64,000 nt of DNA from CAYOUV01 sp963790075 (GTDB lineage Bacteria; Chloroflexota; Anaerolineae; Anaerolineales; Villigracilaceae). The notes beneath the pieces were generated by a model, which saw nothing but the letters and a program-made list of their open reading frames with translations, did not search any database and was not told where the DNA came from. The translations under genes were made by a program, and so were the position numbers. The stretch is from positions 1 through 64,000 of the forward strand of contig CAWBNG010000004.1 in assembly GCA_963790075.1 (NCBI GenBank), read 5' to 3'. Shown here one piece after another: positions 46,022 to 54,790 of the stretch. The first letter of the stretch is position 1; the number at the start of each line of letters is the position of its first letter.

Positions 46022-47854
46022 TTATGGGAATCCCTCACAGCCGGTGATCGCGAACAGGTAAGCCCTTGGCCGCGCGAACAAGCCCTGATACCAGGTGGGC
46101 TGGCTGGCCATCATTTCGACTGAGAAGCGCGACGAGGTCCCCCCGGCGTAGACGTAGGTCGCGCCAGTGGCGCAGATCTTTTCCAACGCCTCCCGGCTGT
46201 CGAGGGAGATATTGTGCGGCCATTTCTTCGTCTGGTGGCCGGTCAGTGGCGTGATCCAAATGCCTCCGTCGACACCGAAGGTCTGGTTGGGGGTGCGGTT
46301 GCTGGCGATCAGGATCATGGCTTCAGGCGGCAGGTTTTCACGGATCCAGGCGTAGGCGGCCAGGTCGTCCTGCGTCACCAACTGGCAGCAGGGAGAGGGC
46401 GCAAAATCATAGCCCCGCAGGGCGTTCAAGCTCACGACCAGGCACAGGGACAGGTACAGAAAGGGCCACAGTCTTTTTTGGAAGCCCGCCCACTTGCGAG
46501 TTGACGGCTGCCGCAAGGTGCGTTTCAGGCCGGCCAGGCCTGCGCCGCCGATCAGCGTCAGCGGCAGGAAGAGCGTCATCTGCACGAAGGGCCGGTCCAG
46601 CAGGGACAGGTATCCCAGGCGTTCGAGCGCGCCCGGGGAGGGGGTCAGGGCGGAGAGCAGCAGGATCAGCTGCCAGAACAGCCCGGCCAGCGTCGCCTGC
46701 GGGAAATGCTTGAGTCCGTAAGGGATCAACAGCACTACCAGCAGCGACGGGAGCAGGCCTTCCAGCAAGTAAGGCTGCAGCATAAAGAGCAGACTTTGAT
46801 CCCCGGCGATTTGGCGCGCGAGCCAAACCAGCAAGGCAGTAAAGGCGGTTGCCATCCCGATCCGCCAGGTACGATTAGCCTGCAGGGCTTTCCCGGCTGC
46901 GAACCAACTGCCGGCTGCCGCGATCAATAAGATCGCGCTGCGGGTGTGGGCCAGCGTGGATAGCGCGGCGGCCAGCAACGCCAGGCCGAACAGCCTCCGG
47001 CGCTCCTTTTTATCAAGGGAAGAAAAGGCCAGGAGAGCGACTCCCAGTCCGAATGGGAAGGTGGCGATGCCGGTCAGGGCCGGGTACTTGCCCCAGTTGC
47101 TGGCGAAGGCCGGCATGCGCCAGCCCAACCCGGCCAGCAGCACGCCGAACAGCGCCGCGGCGTCGCTCCTGGTGGCGGCTTTGAGGGGAAAGTACAGCGA
47201 GATCGGAATCAGCGCCTGCAGCAGTTGACCCAGCACCAGGATCGCATCAGCCGGGGAGGCGCCCGTCAGGCTGCTGACCCAGGCGCCCAGCGCGTGGAAA
47301 CCGAAGTGGTAATAACGTTGGGTGATGCGGGCCAGGGTGTAGAAAGCCTGCGGCGGCCCCTCCGGGTGCAGCAGGTCGTTGACGATCTGGTAATGTTCGA
47401 CCGAATCGAAATAGGGCGGCAGGCTCAGACCGCGCAGAAAGCTTAGGCGCAGCAGGGTCAACCCGGCCAGCAGCAGCGCCAACCCGGCTAACGTCCATGT
47501 CCCCCCGGAGCTGGCTGTTTTTCGCTGGCGGTGCAGCAGCAGGGTTCCGAGACCCAGCCCGCTGGCCAGCAGCAGGAAGATAGTCTGGAAATCCAGCGCA
47601 ACCCCTCGGAGCGCCCCCCAAGCTAGGACCGGGAACACGACCAGGATCAGGACCAGCGGCGCGCCGCTCAGCCCCAGGGACAGCGCGCTGGCCCGGTCGA
47701 GGTCCTGCCCGGTAATGGCCTGCAGCAGGGAAATGATGAATAGCGCCCCCAAGATGATCGAAAGACCGGCTACGAGCGCAATCCGCCAGCGGGGGTCAGG
47801 CAGCCCCGAGGACAACCACGACTTACCCAGGCTGACGAAGATGCTCCAGTCCAT
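46022..47854 (-). CDS. Multi-spanning membrane protein, glycosyltransferase GT-C-like
   Basis: A 610-residue protein with about 12 membrane helices and a soluble C-terminal domain (about 520-610; DLAAYAWIRENLPPEAMILIASNRTPNQTF). The first exported loop contains LPPYFDSVEHYQIVNDLL, the position where GT-C enzymes have an acidic catalytic motif (here FDSVEH). The ending is typical of bacterial ArnT- or DUF6541-like proteins. Probable membrane glycosyltransferase using lipid-linked sugars; donor and acceptor unknown. It starts 240 bases from dnaE in divergent orientation. Confidence 0.6.
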   Translation of the reverse strand: MDWSIFVSLGKSWLSSGLPDPRWRIALVAGLSIILGALFIISLLQAITGQDLDRASALSLGLSGAPLVLILVVFPVLAWGALRGVALDFQTIFLLLASGLGLGTLLLHRQRKTASSGGTWTLAGLALLLAGLTLLRLSFLRGLSLPPYFDSVEHYQIVNDLLHPEGPPQAFYTLARITQRYYHFGFHALGAWVSSLTGASPADAILVLGQLLQALIPISLYFPLKAATRSDAAALFGVLLAGLGWRMPAFASNWGKYPALTGIATFPFGLGVALLAFSSLDKKERRRLFGLALLAAALSTLAHTRSAILLIAAAGSWFAAGKALQANRTWRIGMATAFTALLVWLARQIAGDQSLLFMLQPYLLEGLLPSLLVVLLIPYGLKHFPQATLAGLFWQLILLLSALTPSPGALERLGYLSLLDRPFVQMTLFLPLTLIGGAGLAGLKRTLRQPSTRKWAGFQKRLWPFLYLSLCLVVSLNALRGYDFAPSPCCQLVTQDDLAAYAWIRENLPPEAMILIASNRTPNQTFGVDGGIWITPLTGHQTKKWPHNISLDSREALEKICATGATYVYAGGTSSRFSVEMMASQPTWYQGLFARPRAYLFAITGCEGFP

Positions 47855-47923
47855 TGCAGGGTCAGTATAACTCGAATTCTGCAGGGATTGTCTTGATATT
47901 GCAAGCGTACATTCACCGGCATT

Positions 47924-47953
47924 ACGCCACCCGCAGCGCGCTGCGGGTGGCGT
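47924..47953. repeat. 30-bp perfect palindrome
   Basis: ACGCCACCCGCAGCG and its complement with no spacer, very GC-rich, in the gap between divergent genes. It is not followed by a T run. It may be a protein-binding site or transcript-end hairpin. Confidence 0.6.
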
Positions 47954-48011
47954 TCAGGGTGGTATTTTTGAAATAGATTCTCCTAAATGGCGATATTTTA
48001 AGGCGGGCGTA

Positions 48012-48040
48012 TATTGTTTATCGAACGCTCGTGCTATAAT
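48012..48040 (+). promoter_or_regulatory. Putative dnaE promoter
   Basis: TATTGT (48012-48017) and TATAAT (48035-48040), 17-base spacer. The transcript would have a leader of about 48 bases; no clear ribosome site is present before the ATG. Confidence 0.5.
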
Positions 48041-48093
48041 CCAAGCAGGCCCCTCTTTAACGTAATTTCGTCTACCCTTCATCCTACCAATTT

Positions 48094-51000
48094 ATGTCTT
48101 TTGCCCATCTCCACGTCCATACCGAATACTCGCTGCTCGACGGTTTCTCGAATATCAAGAAGCTGGTCAAGCGCGTCAAGGAACTGGAGATGCCGGCCGT
48201 GGCGATCACCGATCACGGTACCATGTTCGGCGTGATCGAATTCTGGAACGCCGCCAGGAAGGAAGGCATCAAGCCGATCATCGGCATGGAAGCCTACATG
48301 GCGGCGCGCGGTATGACCGACCGCGATTCAAAACTGGACAAAAAATCCTTCCACCTGCTGCTGCTGGCCGAGAACGAGATCGGCTACCGCAACCTGTTGA
48401 CTATCGCCTCGGCTGCCCAGTTGGAAGGCTTTTATTATTATCCGCGCATCGACCACGACTTCCTGGCACAGCACGCCGAAGGGCTGATCTGCACCTCGGG
48501 CTGCATGTCGGCCGAGATTCCGCGCGCACTGCTGGACGAGAATCCCGAGGAAGCCGTGCGGCGCATGAACTGGTATTACGAGGTCTTTGGGCCGGACCGG
48601 TTCTACGTCGAACTCCAGCAGCACAACATCGACGAGATCACCACGCTCAACAAACGCCTGGTCGAACTGGGGGCCAGATACGAGGCCAAATACGTCGCCA
48701 CCAACGACGTGCACTACATCAACCCGAACGACGCGCGCCTGCAGGACATCCTGCTGGCGATACAAACCGGCTCCTTGATCAGCGACCCGGACCGCATGCG
48801 CATGACCGACAACTCGTACTACCTGCGTTCGCCGCAGGAAATGAACGCGCTGTTCAACGAAGTGCCCGGTTCGCTCAGCAATACGCTCGAGATCGCCGAG
48901 CGCTGCAATGTTGACTTGTCCTTCAAGGGCTACCACCTGCCTGACTTCGACGTGCCGCAGGGGCACACGCCCGAATCCTACCTGCGCCACCTGTGCGAAG
49001 AAGGCCTCGAACGTCGCTACGGCGAGCGTGCCCAGGATTCGCTCATCCGGGAGCAACTCAATTACGAACTGGGCATCATCCACCAGATGGGCTTCGACGC
49101 CTATTTCCTGATCGTCTGGGACCTGTGCCGCTATGCGCGCGAGAACGGCATCTGGTATAACGCGCGCGGTTCGGCAGCCGGCTCGATCGTGGCCTTCACG
49201 CTGGACATCACGCTGGTCGACCCGATTGAGCACGACCTCATTTTTGAACGCTTCCTCAATCCGGGCCGCGTCTCGATGCCCGACATCGACCTGGATTTCC
49301 GCGACGACCTGCGTCCCAAGATGATGGAATACTGCGCCCACAAGTATGGCGATGACAAGGTGGCCCAGATCATCACCTTTGGCACGCTGGGCGCCAAGGC
49401 CGCCATCCGCGACGTGGGGCGCGTGATGGACATTCCGCTCAACGAGGTCGATCGCGTCGCCAAGCTGGTGCCGTCTGTGCCCGGCAAGGCTTCAACCATC
49501 GCCTCCACCTTAGAAAACGTCCCCGAGTTCAAGGAGATTTACGATACGACCCCGCACATCCGTGAACTGATCGACACCGCCGCGCAGATGGAAGGCGTGG
49601 TGCGCAACGCCGGGACGCACGCCGCCGGGGTGGTGATCGCCGACAAACCCTTGATCGAGTACCTGCCGCTGCACCGTCCGACCAGCAACTCGGAGGACAC
49701 GCCGGTCAAGTCGGTCACGCAGTTCGAGATGGGCATCCTGGACTCGCTGGGAATGCTCAAGGTCGACTTCCTGGGTTTGTCCACCTTGACGGTCATGGCG
49801 CGCGCCTGCGACCTGATCCGCGAGCGGCATGGCGTGGAACTCAACCTGGGCAACATTCCGCTGGCTGACCCCAAAGCCTTTGAGTTGATGGGCAACGGCC
49901 AGACAGCGGGCGTCTTCCAGTTGGAAGGCGGCGGGATGACCCGCTGGCTGGTGCAGATGAAACCGACCAACCTGGAGCACGTCATCGCCATGGTGGCGCT
50001 CTACCGGCCCGGCCCGATGGCGTTCATCCCCGATTACATCAGCCGCATGCACGGCGAATCCCAGGTCGAGTACCGCCACGAATCCCTGCGCCCGATCTTC
50101 GAGTCAACCTATGGCATCCCGGTTTACCAGGAGCAGTTGATGCGTGCGGCGGTCGAGCTGGCGGGTTATACCCCGGCCGAATCGGACGACCTGCGCAAAG
50201 CGATTGCCAAAAAGATCAAAGAAAAACTGGAAAAGCACCGCGAGAAATTCGTCAAGGGTGCGATCCGTAAGGGCATCCCCGAAAAGATCGCCAACCTGAT
50301 CTTCAGCGACTGGGAAGAGTTTGCGCGCTACGGCTTCAACAAATCCCATGCTGCAGACTACGGCGTGATCGCCGTCCAGACCGCATACCTGAAAGCGCAC
50401 TATCCGGCCGAGTATATGGCCGCGCTGCTTTCGGTCTGGAAGAATGAGACCGGCAAGGTGGCGCTGTACGTCTCCGAAGCGCGCAATATGGGCGTGCCGG
50501 TCCTGCCACCGGACGTCAATGTCAGCGGTTACGATTTCACGATCGAGGATTTGGAAGAAGGCCAGTCCATCCGTTTTGGGATGGGCGCGGTCAAGAATGT
50601 CGGGCAGGGTCCGGTCGACACCATCTTGCAGGCGCGCGGAACCGAACCCTTTACCAACCTGGACGACTTCGCCCGCCGTACCGACCTGCGCTCGGTCGGG
50701 AAACGTGCGCTCGAAAGCCTGGTCAAAGTCGGCGCGCTCGATCGCTTCGGGGGGCGCACGAGCCTGCTGGCGGCCGCCGACCGGTTGAGCTCGGTCAGTT
50801 CCAGCCACTTCCGGGCAGCCGAAGCCGGGCAGATGAGCCTGTTCGGCGCGACCACCGGGGTCAGCGAACAGATCGTGCTGCCCGAGGTCAACGAAGTGGA
50901 CCGGCGCGAGATGCTCAACTGGGAACGCGAGCTGATCGGCCTGTACATCTCCGACCATCCGCTCACGCCCTACCAGAATACCCTGTCCCAACTGGTCAGC

Positions 51001-52041
51001 TACTTCTCCAGCCAGCTGGTCGAAGCAGAGCACGAGGAGCGGGTGCGCGTAGCCGGTTTGGTAGTTGCCATCCGTCCCTACCAGACCAAGACCGGCAAAC
51101 CGATGGGCTTCACAACCATCGAAGACATCCAGGGAACGATCGAACTGGTGCTCTTCCCCAGGACCTGGACCAACTTCTCGGGACTGCTGGAAATCGGCAA
51201 GATCATCCTGGTCGAGGGCAAAGTGGATGCCAACAGCAGTCCGCCCAAGATCCTGGTGGATGCGATCAAGACCGAGCTGACCTTGAAGATGTCGGCCGCC
51301 GAACTGGAGGCGCCAGGGGCGCCCGGATCGGAGGAGCGCGGACCAGCCCGGCAAAACTTCGGGGCGATCCGCAAACCGGGCCCGACCTCGCGCGTGGCGA
51401 ATGTGCCGGAAGCAGCCTACGCCTCCGATGAGGACGTCGATTGGGATGACGGGGAAATCCCGCCGCCGCCCGAGGCCTTCCCGCCCGGCTGGGACCAGAG
51501 CTGGCAGCCATCTTTTGAGGCCGCAGCGCTTGCGTCCAAGCCTGAACCGAAGGTGACTCCGAATGCACCGGTCACCCCGCCGAAGGCGCTTGCGCCCGAC
51601 CCTGAGCCAGAGGCCGAGCCCGAAGATCAGCCGGAGTCGGCCGAAGCGCTGGTGGTCGATGCGCTGCAGCCGCAATCCATAGCGATTGTCCGGTCGATGG
51701 AGGCCGGATCGGATTCGAAACCCATCCCGCCGCTGCCGTCCCTGTACAGCATCCCGCGCACCGCAGTCGAAGAGACCGACCACGCGCCGCAGCAAATCAC
51801 CCTGCTGTTACGTCCGACCGGCGACCCGGAACGCGATAAACGCCGCATCAAAACTTTGTACGGCACGTTGATCTCGTTCCACGGGCACGACCGCTTTTCA
51901 TTCCAGATTTTTGAAAACAGTCACGGACACTTGATCGATTTTCCCAGCGACACAACCCGCATCTGTCCGGAAGTGCTTTCCCGCCTGGAAAAGCTGATGG
52001 GGGAGCAAGCCTGGCGGATCGAGCCGATCACCTATCAATAA
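48094..52041 (+). CDS. dnaE: DNA polymerase III alpha subunit
   Basis: The replicative polymerase catalytic subunit, 1315 residues (E. coli 1160). The PHP domain begins at once (FAHLHVHTEYSLLDG, AITDHGTMFG). The catalytic acids are in MPDIDLDFRDD. GSAAGSIVAFTLDI, YRPGPMAFIPDYI, YQEQLMRAAVELAGYT and FNKSHAADYGVIA follow. An OB fold (about 970-1075, VRVAGLVVAIRPYQTKTGKPMGF) is followed by a Pro/Glu-rich, disordered linker of about 140 residues and a conserved C-terminal domain (QQITLLLRPTGDPERDKRRIKTL). The frame is intact over 4 kb. Confidence 0.97.
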   Translation: MSFAHLHVHTEYSLLDGFSNIKKLVKRVKELEMPAVAITDHGTMFGVIEFWNAARKEGIKPIIGMEAYMAARGMTDRDSKLDKKSFHLLLLAENEIGYRNLLTIASAAQLEGFYYYPRIDHDFLAQHAEGLICTSGCMSAEIPRALLDENPEEAVRRMNWYYEVFGPDRFYVELQQHNIDEITTLNKRLVELGARYEAKYVATNDVHYINPNDARLQDILLAIQTGSLISDPDRMRMTDNSYYLRSPQEMNALFNEVPGSLSNTLEIAERCNVDLSFKGYHLPDFDVPQGHTPESYLRHLCEEGLERRYGERAQDSLIREQLNYELGIIHQMGFDAYFLIVWDLCRYARENGIWYNARGSAAGSIVAFTLDITLVDPIEHDLIFERFLNPGRVSMPDIDLDFRDDLRPKMMEYCAHKYGDDKVAQIITFGTLGAKAAIRDVGRVMDIPLNEVDRVAKLVPSVPGKASTIASTLENVPEFKEIYDTTPHIRELIDTAAQMEGVVRNAGTHAAGVVIADKPLIEYLPLHRPTSNSEDTPVKSVTQFEMGILDSLGMLKVDFLGLSTLTVMARACDLIRERHGVELNLGNIPLADPKAFELMGNGQTAGVFQLEGGGMTRWLVQMKPTNLEHVIAMVALYRPGPMAFIPDYISRMHGESQVEYRHESLRPIFESTYGIPVYQEQLMRAAVELAGYTPAESDDLRKAIAKKIKEKLEKHREKFVKGAIRKGIPEKIANLIFSDWEEFARYGFNKSHAADYGVIAVQTAYLKAHYPAEYMAALLSVWKNETGKVALYVSEARNMGVPVLPPDVNVSGYDFTIEDLEEGQSIRFGMGAVKNVGQGPVDTILQARGTEPFTNLDDFARRTDLRSVGKRALESLVKVGALDRFGGRTSLLAAADRLSSVSSSHFRAAEAGQMSLFGATTGVSEQIVLPEVNEVDRREMLNWERELIGLYISDHPLTPYQNTLSQLVSYFSSQLVEAEHEERVRVAGLVVAIRPYQTKTGKPMGFTTIEDIQGTIELVLFPRTWTNFSGLLEIGKIILVEGKVDANSSPPKILVDAIKTELTLKMSAAELEAPGAPGSEERGPARQNFGAIRKPGPTSRVANVPEAAYASDEDVDWDDGEIPPPPEAFPPGWDQSWQPSFEAAALASKPEPKVTPNAPVTPPKALAPDPEPEAEPEDQPESAEALVVDALQPQSIAIVRSMEAGSDSKPIPPLPSLYSIPRTAVEETDHAPQQITLLLRPTGDPERDKRRIKTLYGTLISFHGHDRFSFQIFENSHGHLIDFPSDTTRICPEVLSRLEKLMGEQAWRIEPITYQ

Positions 52042-52080
52042 AGTTTTGCAAGTAATCCAAATAAAACTGTAGGGCAGGTG

Positions 52081-52878
52081 TCAAACCTGCCCTACCATGG
52101 TTTTACGGACTGCGTTGCAGCGTTCGCAATCGGCCTGCTGGCATAACAATGCCAGCGGGTCTTTTTCCATTAAATGCGTGACGATGTCGAAGAGTTCCCA
52201 GAGCGGCATGGCCTGGACGAAAGCCTTCCCGACCTGCACACTACGCCGCGCGCGTTTAACTTCCGGTTCGATGGCCTGGAAACCGCGCGAGCAGCCGGGA
52301 AAACCGGGGCATTCGATGATACGCCGCGGGGTCAGCCCCCAGCGGATGAACTGCTTGCGCCCGTTGAGTTTCTCGGCGTAGTGCAGACTGGTGTTGACCG
52401 TTTGGTCCACGCCCAGCAGCAATACCCAACCGTCCTGCTTGTAGAGCGAATAGATCGGGGCCAGGGGATCGAAGATGGTCTGCGAGTCGAGAGCTTCGTC
52501 GGCGTTGATGCCGGCAAAGGAAAGGATGGGGTGCCGCGTACGCCGGGCTTTGGGATGCTGGCGCAGCTTTTCGGGCAGGATTCCCATTAGTTTATCGGAC
52601 GGCATGTTGGGGCGGAAGGGGACCGCCATGCGGTTGAGGCTGTGTTCGCTGCCGTATTGGATGCCGTTGTTGGGCGGCCCAACTTCGGGTGTGACCATGG
52701 TTTTGTAGGTGAACGTCGGCATGACCAGCGCGCCGACCGAGTCCAGTACGGCGCCCAGCAGCGCCTCGGCGCCTCCCTGGATTTCCCCAAAGGCGTTTAA
52801 CGAGGCATGCGCAATTACAGGATGTTTGCGTAACCCCAATTCTTCAAATGCGAGGATCAAATCCCGATATCCGAGCAT
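52081..52878 (-). CDS. AAC(3)-family N-acetyltransferase-like protein
   Basis: A 265-residue protein of the aminoglycoside 3-N-acetyltransferase (YokD-like) fold. ALVMPTFTYKT, SEHSLNRMAVPFRPNMPSD and RTRHPILSFAGI match the acetyl-CoA and active-site regions. The C-terminal LCQQADCERCNAVR has cysteines absent from clinical enzymes. Start ATG 52878; a 42-codon upstream extension overlaps the crotonase region. Many environmental relatives are not resistance enzymes, so the substrate is open. It is 52 bases from the crotonase gene on the same strand. Confidence 0.75.
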   Translation of the reverse strand: MLGYRDLILAFEELGLRKHPVIAHASLNAFGEIQGGAEALLGAVLDSVGALVMPTFTYKTMVTPEVGPPNNGIQYGSEHSLNRMAVPFRPNMPSDKLMGILPEKLRQHPKARRTRHPILSFAGINADEALDSQTIFDPLAPIYSLYKQDGWVLLLGVDQTVNTSLHYAEKLNGRKQFIRWGLTPRRIIECPGFPGCSRGFQAIEPEVKRARRSVQVGKAFVQAMPLWELFDIVTHLMEKDPLALLCQQADCERCNAVRKTMVGQV

Positions 52879-52930
52879 GCCGATTAGACCTTGTCTGCTT
52901 CCTTGTAAGCTGTCATGTCGCAGGTTGGAA

Positions 52931-53704
52931 TTATTTTCCTTTCCACTCCGCTTTGCGTTTTTCGATGAAGGCCTGCATGCCTTCCTTTTGATCGTCACTG
53001 GCAAAAAGCATGTAGAAGGCGCGCCGTTCCGCTTCCAATCCCTCGCTCAGCGACAGTTCGAAGGCTTTATTGACCATCGCTTTGCCAAACTGGATTGCCA
53101 GCGGCGCACGTGCGGCGACCTCCGCTGCCAGGCTCAGGGCCTCGTCCAGGAAACGTTCGGGCGGGACGACGCGGTTGACCAGCCCGAAGCCCAGTGCCTC
53201 CTGCGCCGAAAGCGTGCGGTTGCCGAGCACCATCTCCATTGCCAGCGCCTTACCGACCGCGTGGGTCAGGCGCTGAGTTCCACCTGCGCCGGGAATGACG
53301 CCCAGGTTGACTTCTGGTTGACCGAATTTGGCCGTCTCGGAGGCGACGATCATGTCACAGGACATGGCCAGCTCACAGCCGCCCCCCAGGGCAAAGCCCG
53401 ACACGGCGGCGATGATCGGTTTTTTGATCTTGCGGATGCGGTCGAAGGTTTCGACGAAGGAACCATTCAGCATTTCCACAGCCGTGGCTCCGCTCATTTC
53501 CTTGATGTCGGCTCCGGCGGCGAAAGATCGCGGGCTGCCGCTGATGACTATTGCACCGATCTGCGGGTCGGCGTCGTAGGTTTCCAGCGCTTCCATAAGT
53601 TCCGAGAGCAGCGTGCCGTTGAGCGCATTCAGCGTCTCGGGACGATTTAGGGTGACCAGCCCAACCTGCCCGCGGGTCTCGGTCAGAATCGTGGTGTAGC
53701 TCAC
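52931..53704 (-). CDS. Enoyl-CoA hydratase/crotonase
   Basis: A 257-residue crotonase. The CoA and oxyanion sites (FAAGADIKEM, GFALGGGCELAMSCD) and both catalytic glutamates (GCELA and FGQPEVNLG, then IPGAGGTQRL) are present, so hydratase activity is expected. The start is GTG 53704 with GGGAGG five bases before. It probably serves beta-oxidation or a related acyl-CoA pathway. The PadR regulator gene is divergent. Confidence 0.93.
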   Translation of the reverse strand: MSYTTILTETRGQVGLVTLNRPETLNALNGTLLSELMEALETYDADPQIGAIVISGSPRSFAAGADIKEMSGATAVEMLNGSFVETFDRIRKIKKPIIAAVSGFALGGGCELAMSCDMIVASETAKFGQPEVNLGVIPGAGGTQRLTHAVGKALAMEMVLGNRTLSAQEALGFGLVNRVVPPERFLDEALSLAAEVAARAPLAIQFGKAMVNKAFELSLSEGLEAERRAFYMLFASDDQKEGMQAFIEKRKAEWKGK

Positions 53705-53763
53705 AGGTGCCTCCCGCCATTGAATTCTTAGAATATGCTAATGATTATACGTGAAATTTTCCC

Positions 53764-53814
53764 TTGACAATCAAATTGCGAAGGTTATAATCCTGAATAG
53801 TCAATATTGACTAT
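53764..53814 (+). promoter_or_regulatory. PadR-gene promoter and operator
   Basis: TTGACA (53764-53769) and TATAAT (53786-53791), 16-base spacer. An 18-bp perfect palindrome ATAGTCAATATTGACTAT (53797-53814) covers the start site and is eight bases from the ATG. It is a likely PadR autorepression site. Confidence 0.8.
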
Positions 53815-53821
53815 TAACCAT

Positions 53822-54337
53822 ATGGACAGAAAACTTTTATTACTAGGGTTATTGAGACGCCAGGAAATGCACGGCTACCAGTTGCATGAGTTTATCGACC
53901 GCAACCTGGCGCTGTGCACGGACCTGAAGAAACCGACGGCATACTACCTGCTCGATAAAATGGCGGCTGATGGTTGGCTGACAACCGAGACCGAGCAGGA
54001 AGGCAACCGCCCGCCGCGCCGCGTCTACGGGCTGACCCCGGCTGGCGAGCAAGCTTTCCAACGCCTGCTGCGCGAGAACCTGGCGCAGTACGCGCCGGTC
54101 AATTTTCCCGGTGACATCGGGCTGGCCTTCCTGGAATGGCTCGAACCGGAGGAAGCGCTGGACTTGTTGCAGAAACAGCGCGCGGATCTGGAAACGCACT
54201 TGCAGGATATGCGCGCCGTACCGGAGCATCAGGGCAGCCTGCAGTTGGTTTTCTCACACCAGATCCGCCATCTGCAGGCAGAACTGGATTGGCTGGATGA
54301 AGTGATCGTGAGGCTTCAACAAGATTCTGCGCAATAA
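53822..54337 (+). CDS. PadR-family transcriptional regulator
   Basis: A 171-residue PadR protein. The N-terminal winged helix (LLLLGLLRRQEMHGYQLHEFI, PTAYYLLDKMAADGWL, RVYGLTPAGEQAF) and a C-terminal dimerisation helix pair are seen. It probably senses small lipophilic compounds and represses the downstream membrane-protein and MFS genes. The start is ATG 53822 without a clear ribosome site; a TTG at 53807 falls inside the operator. Confidence 0.92.
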   Translation: MDRKLLLLGLLRRQEMHGYQLHEFIDRNLALCTDLKKPTAYYLLDKMAADGWLTTETEQEGNRPPRRVYGLTPAGEQAFQRLLRENLAQYAPVNFPGDIGLAFLEWLEPEEALDLLQKQRADLETHLQDMRAVPEHQGSLQLVFSHQIRHLQAELDWLDEVIVRLQQDSAQ

Positions 54338-54354
54338 ATTCCAAGGAGATTTTG

Positions 54355-54774
54355 ATGACTGTTCTATTAACCATTCATTCATTAGTGCGTTGGCTGATCG
54401 TCATCCTGGCGGTCGCCGCGATCGTCAAGCTGGCGCTCGGTTGGCGCAAGGGCCAGGCTTTCGACAAAATGTCGGCCGGACTGGTCTCGGGCTATACCGG
54501 CTTGCTGGATTTGCAGTTGCTGCTCGGCCTGATGTATTTCCTGCTCACCGGCTTCGGTGGTCTGGGCTTCCCGACCTATCGCTGGGAGCATTTCATCACC
54601 ATGACGGTGGCGATCGTGGTGGCGCACCTGTCCGCGATCTGGAAGAAGGCTGACGATCAGACCCGCTATCGCAACACGCTGCTGGTCGTTCTGCTTTCGC
54701 TGCTGATCATCTTTGTCGGTATCATTCCCATCGGCGGCTGGGCGCGCTGGTGGCATATCACCGGACTTTTCTAG
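54355..54774 (+). CDS. Four-helix membrane protein of unknown function
   Basis: A 139-residue protein with four membrane helices (TIHSLVRWLIVILAVAAIVKLAL, LLDLQLLLGLMYFLLTGFG, HFITMTVAIVVAHLSAIW, TLLVVLLSLLIIFVGIIPIGG). The histidines in helices 1, 3 and the end (HSLVRW, HFITM, HLSAIW, WHITGLF) could hold haem, recalling cytochrome b561-like proteins. AAGGAG is seven bases before the ATG. It is in the PadR-MFS cluster. Confidence 0.65.
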   Translation: MTVLLTIHSLVRWLIVILAVAAIVKLALGWRKGQAFDKMSAGLVSGYTGLLDLQLLLGLMYFLLTGFGGLGFPTYRWEHFITMTVAIVVAHLSAIWKKADDQTRYRNTLLVVLLSLLIIFVGIIPIGGWARWWHITGLF

Positions 54775-54790
54775 GAGGTTTTAGGTTCTG

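Noticed and set aside
50104..51795. Long minus-strand frame opposite dnaE (563 codons)
   Set aside because: Same effect; dnaE is intact on the plus strand and the antisense product has no recognisable domain.
52081..52878. Clinically relevant aminoglycoside-resistance gene
   Set aside because: It is a distant chromosomal relative with extra cysteines, next to a crotonase, and has no mobile context.
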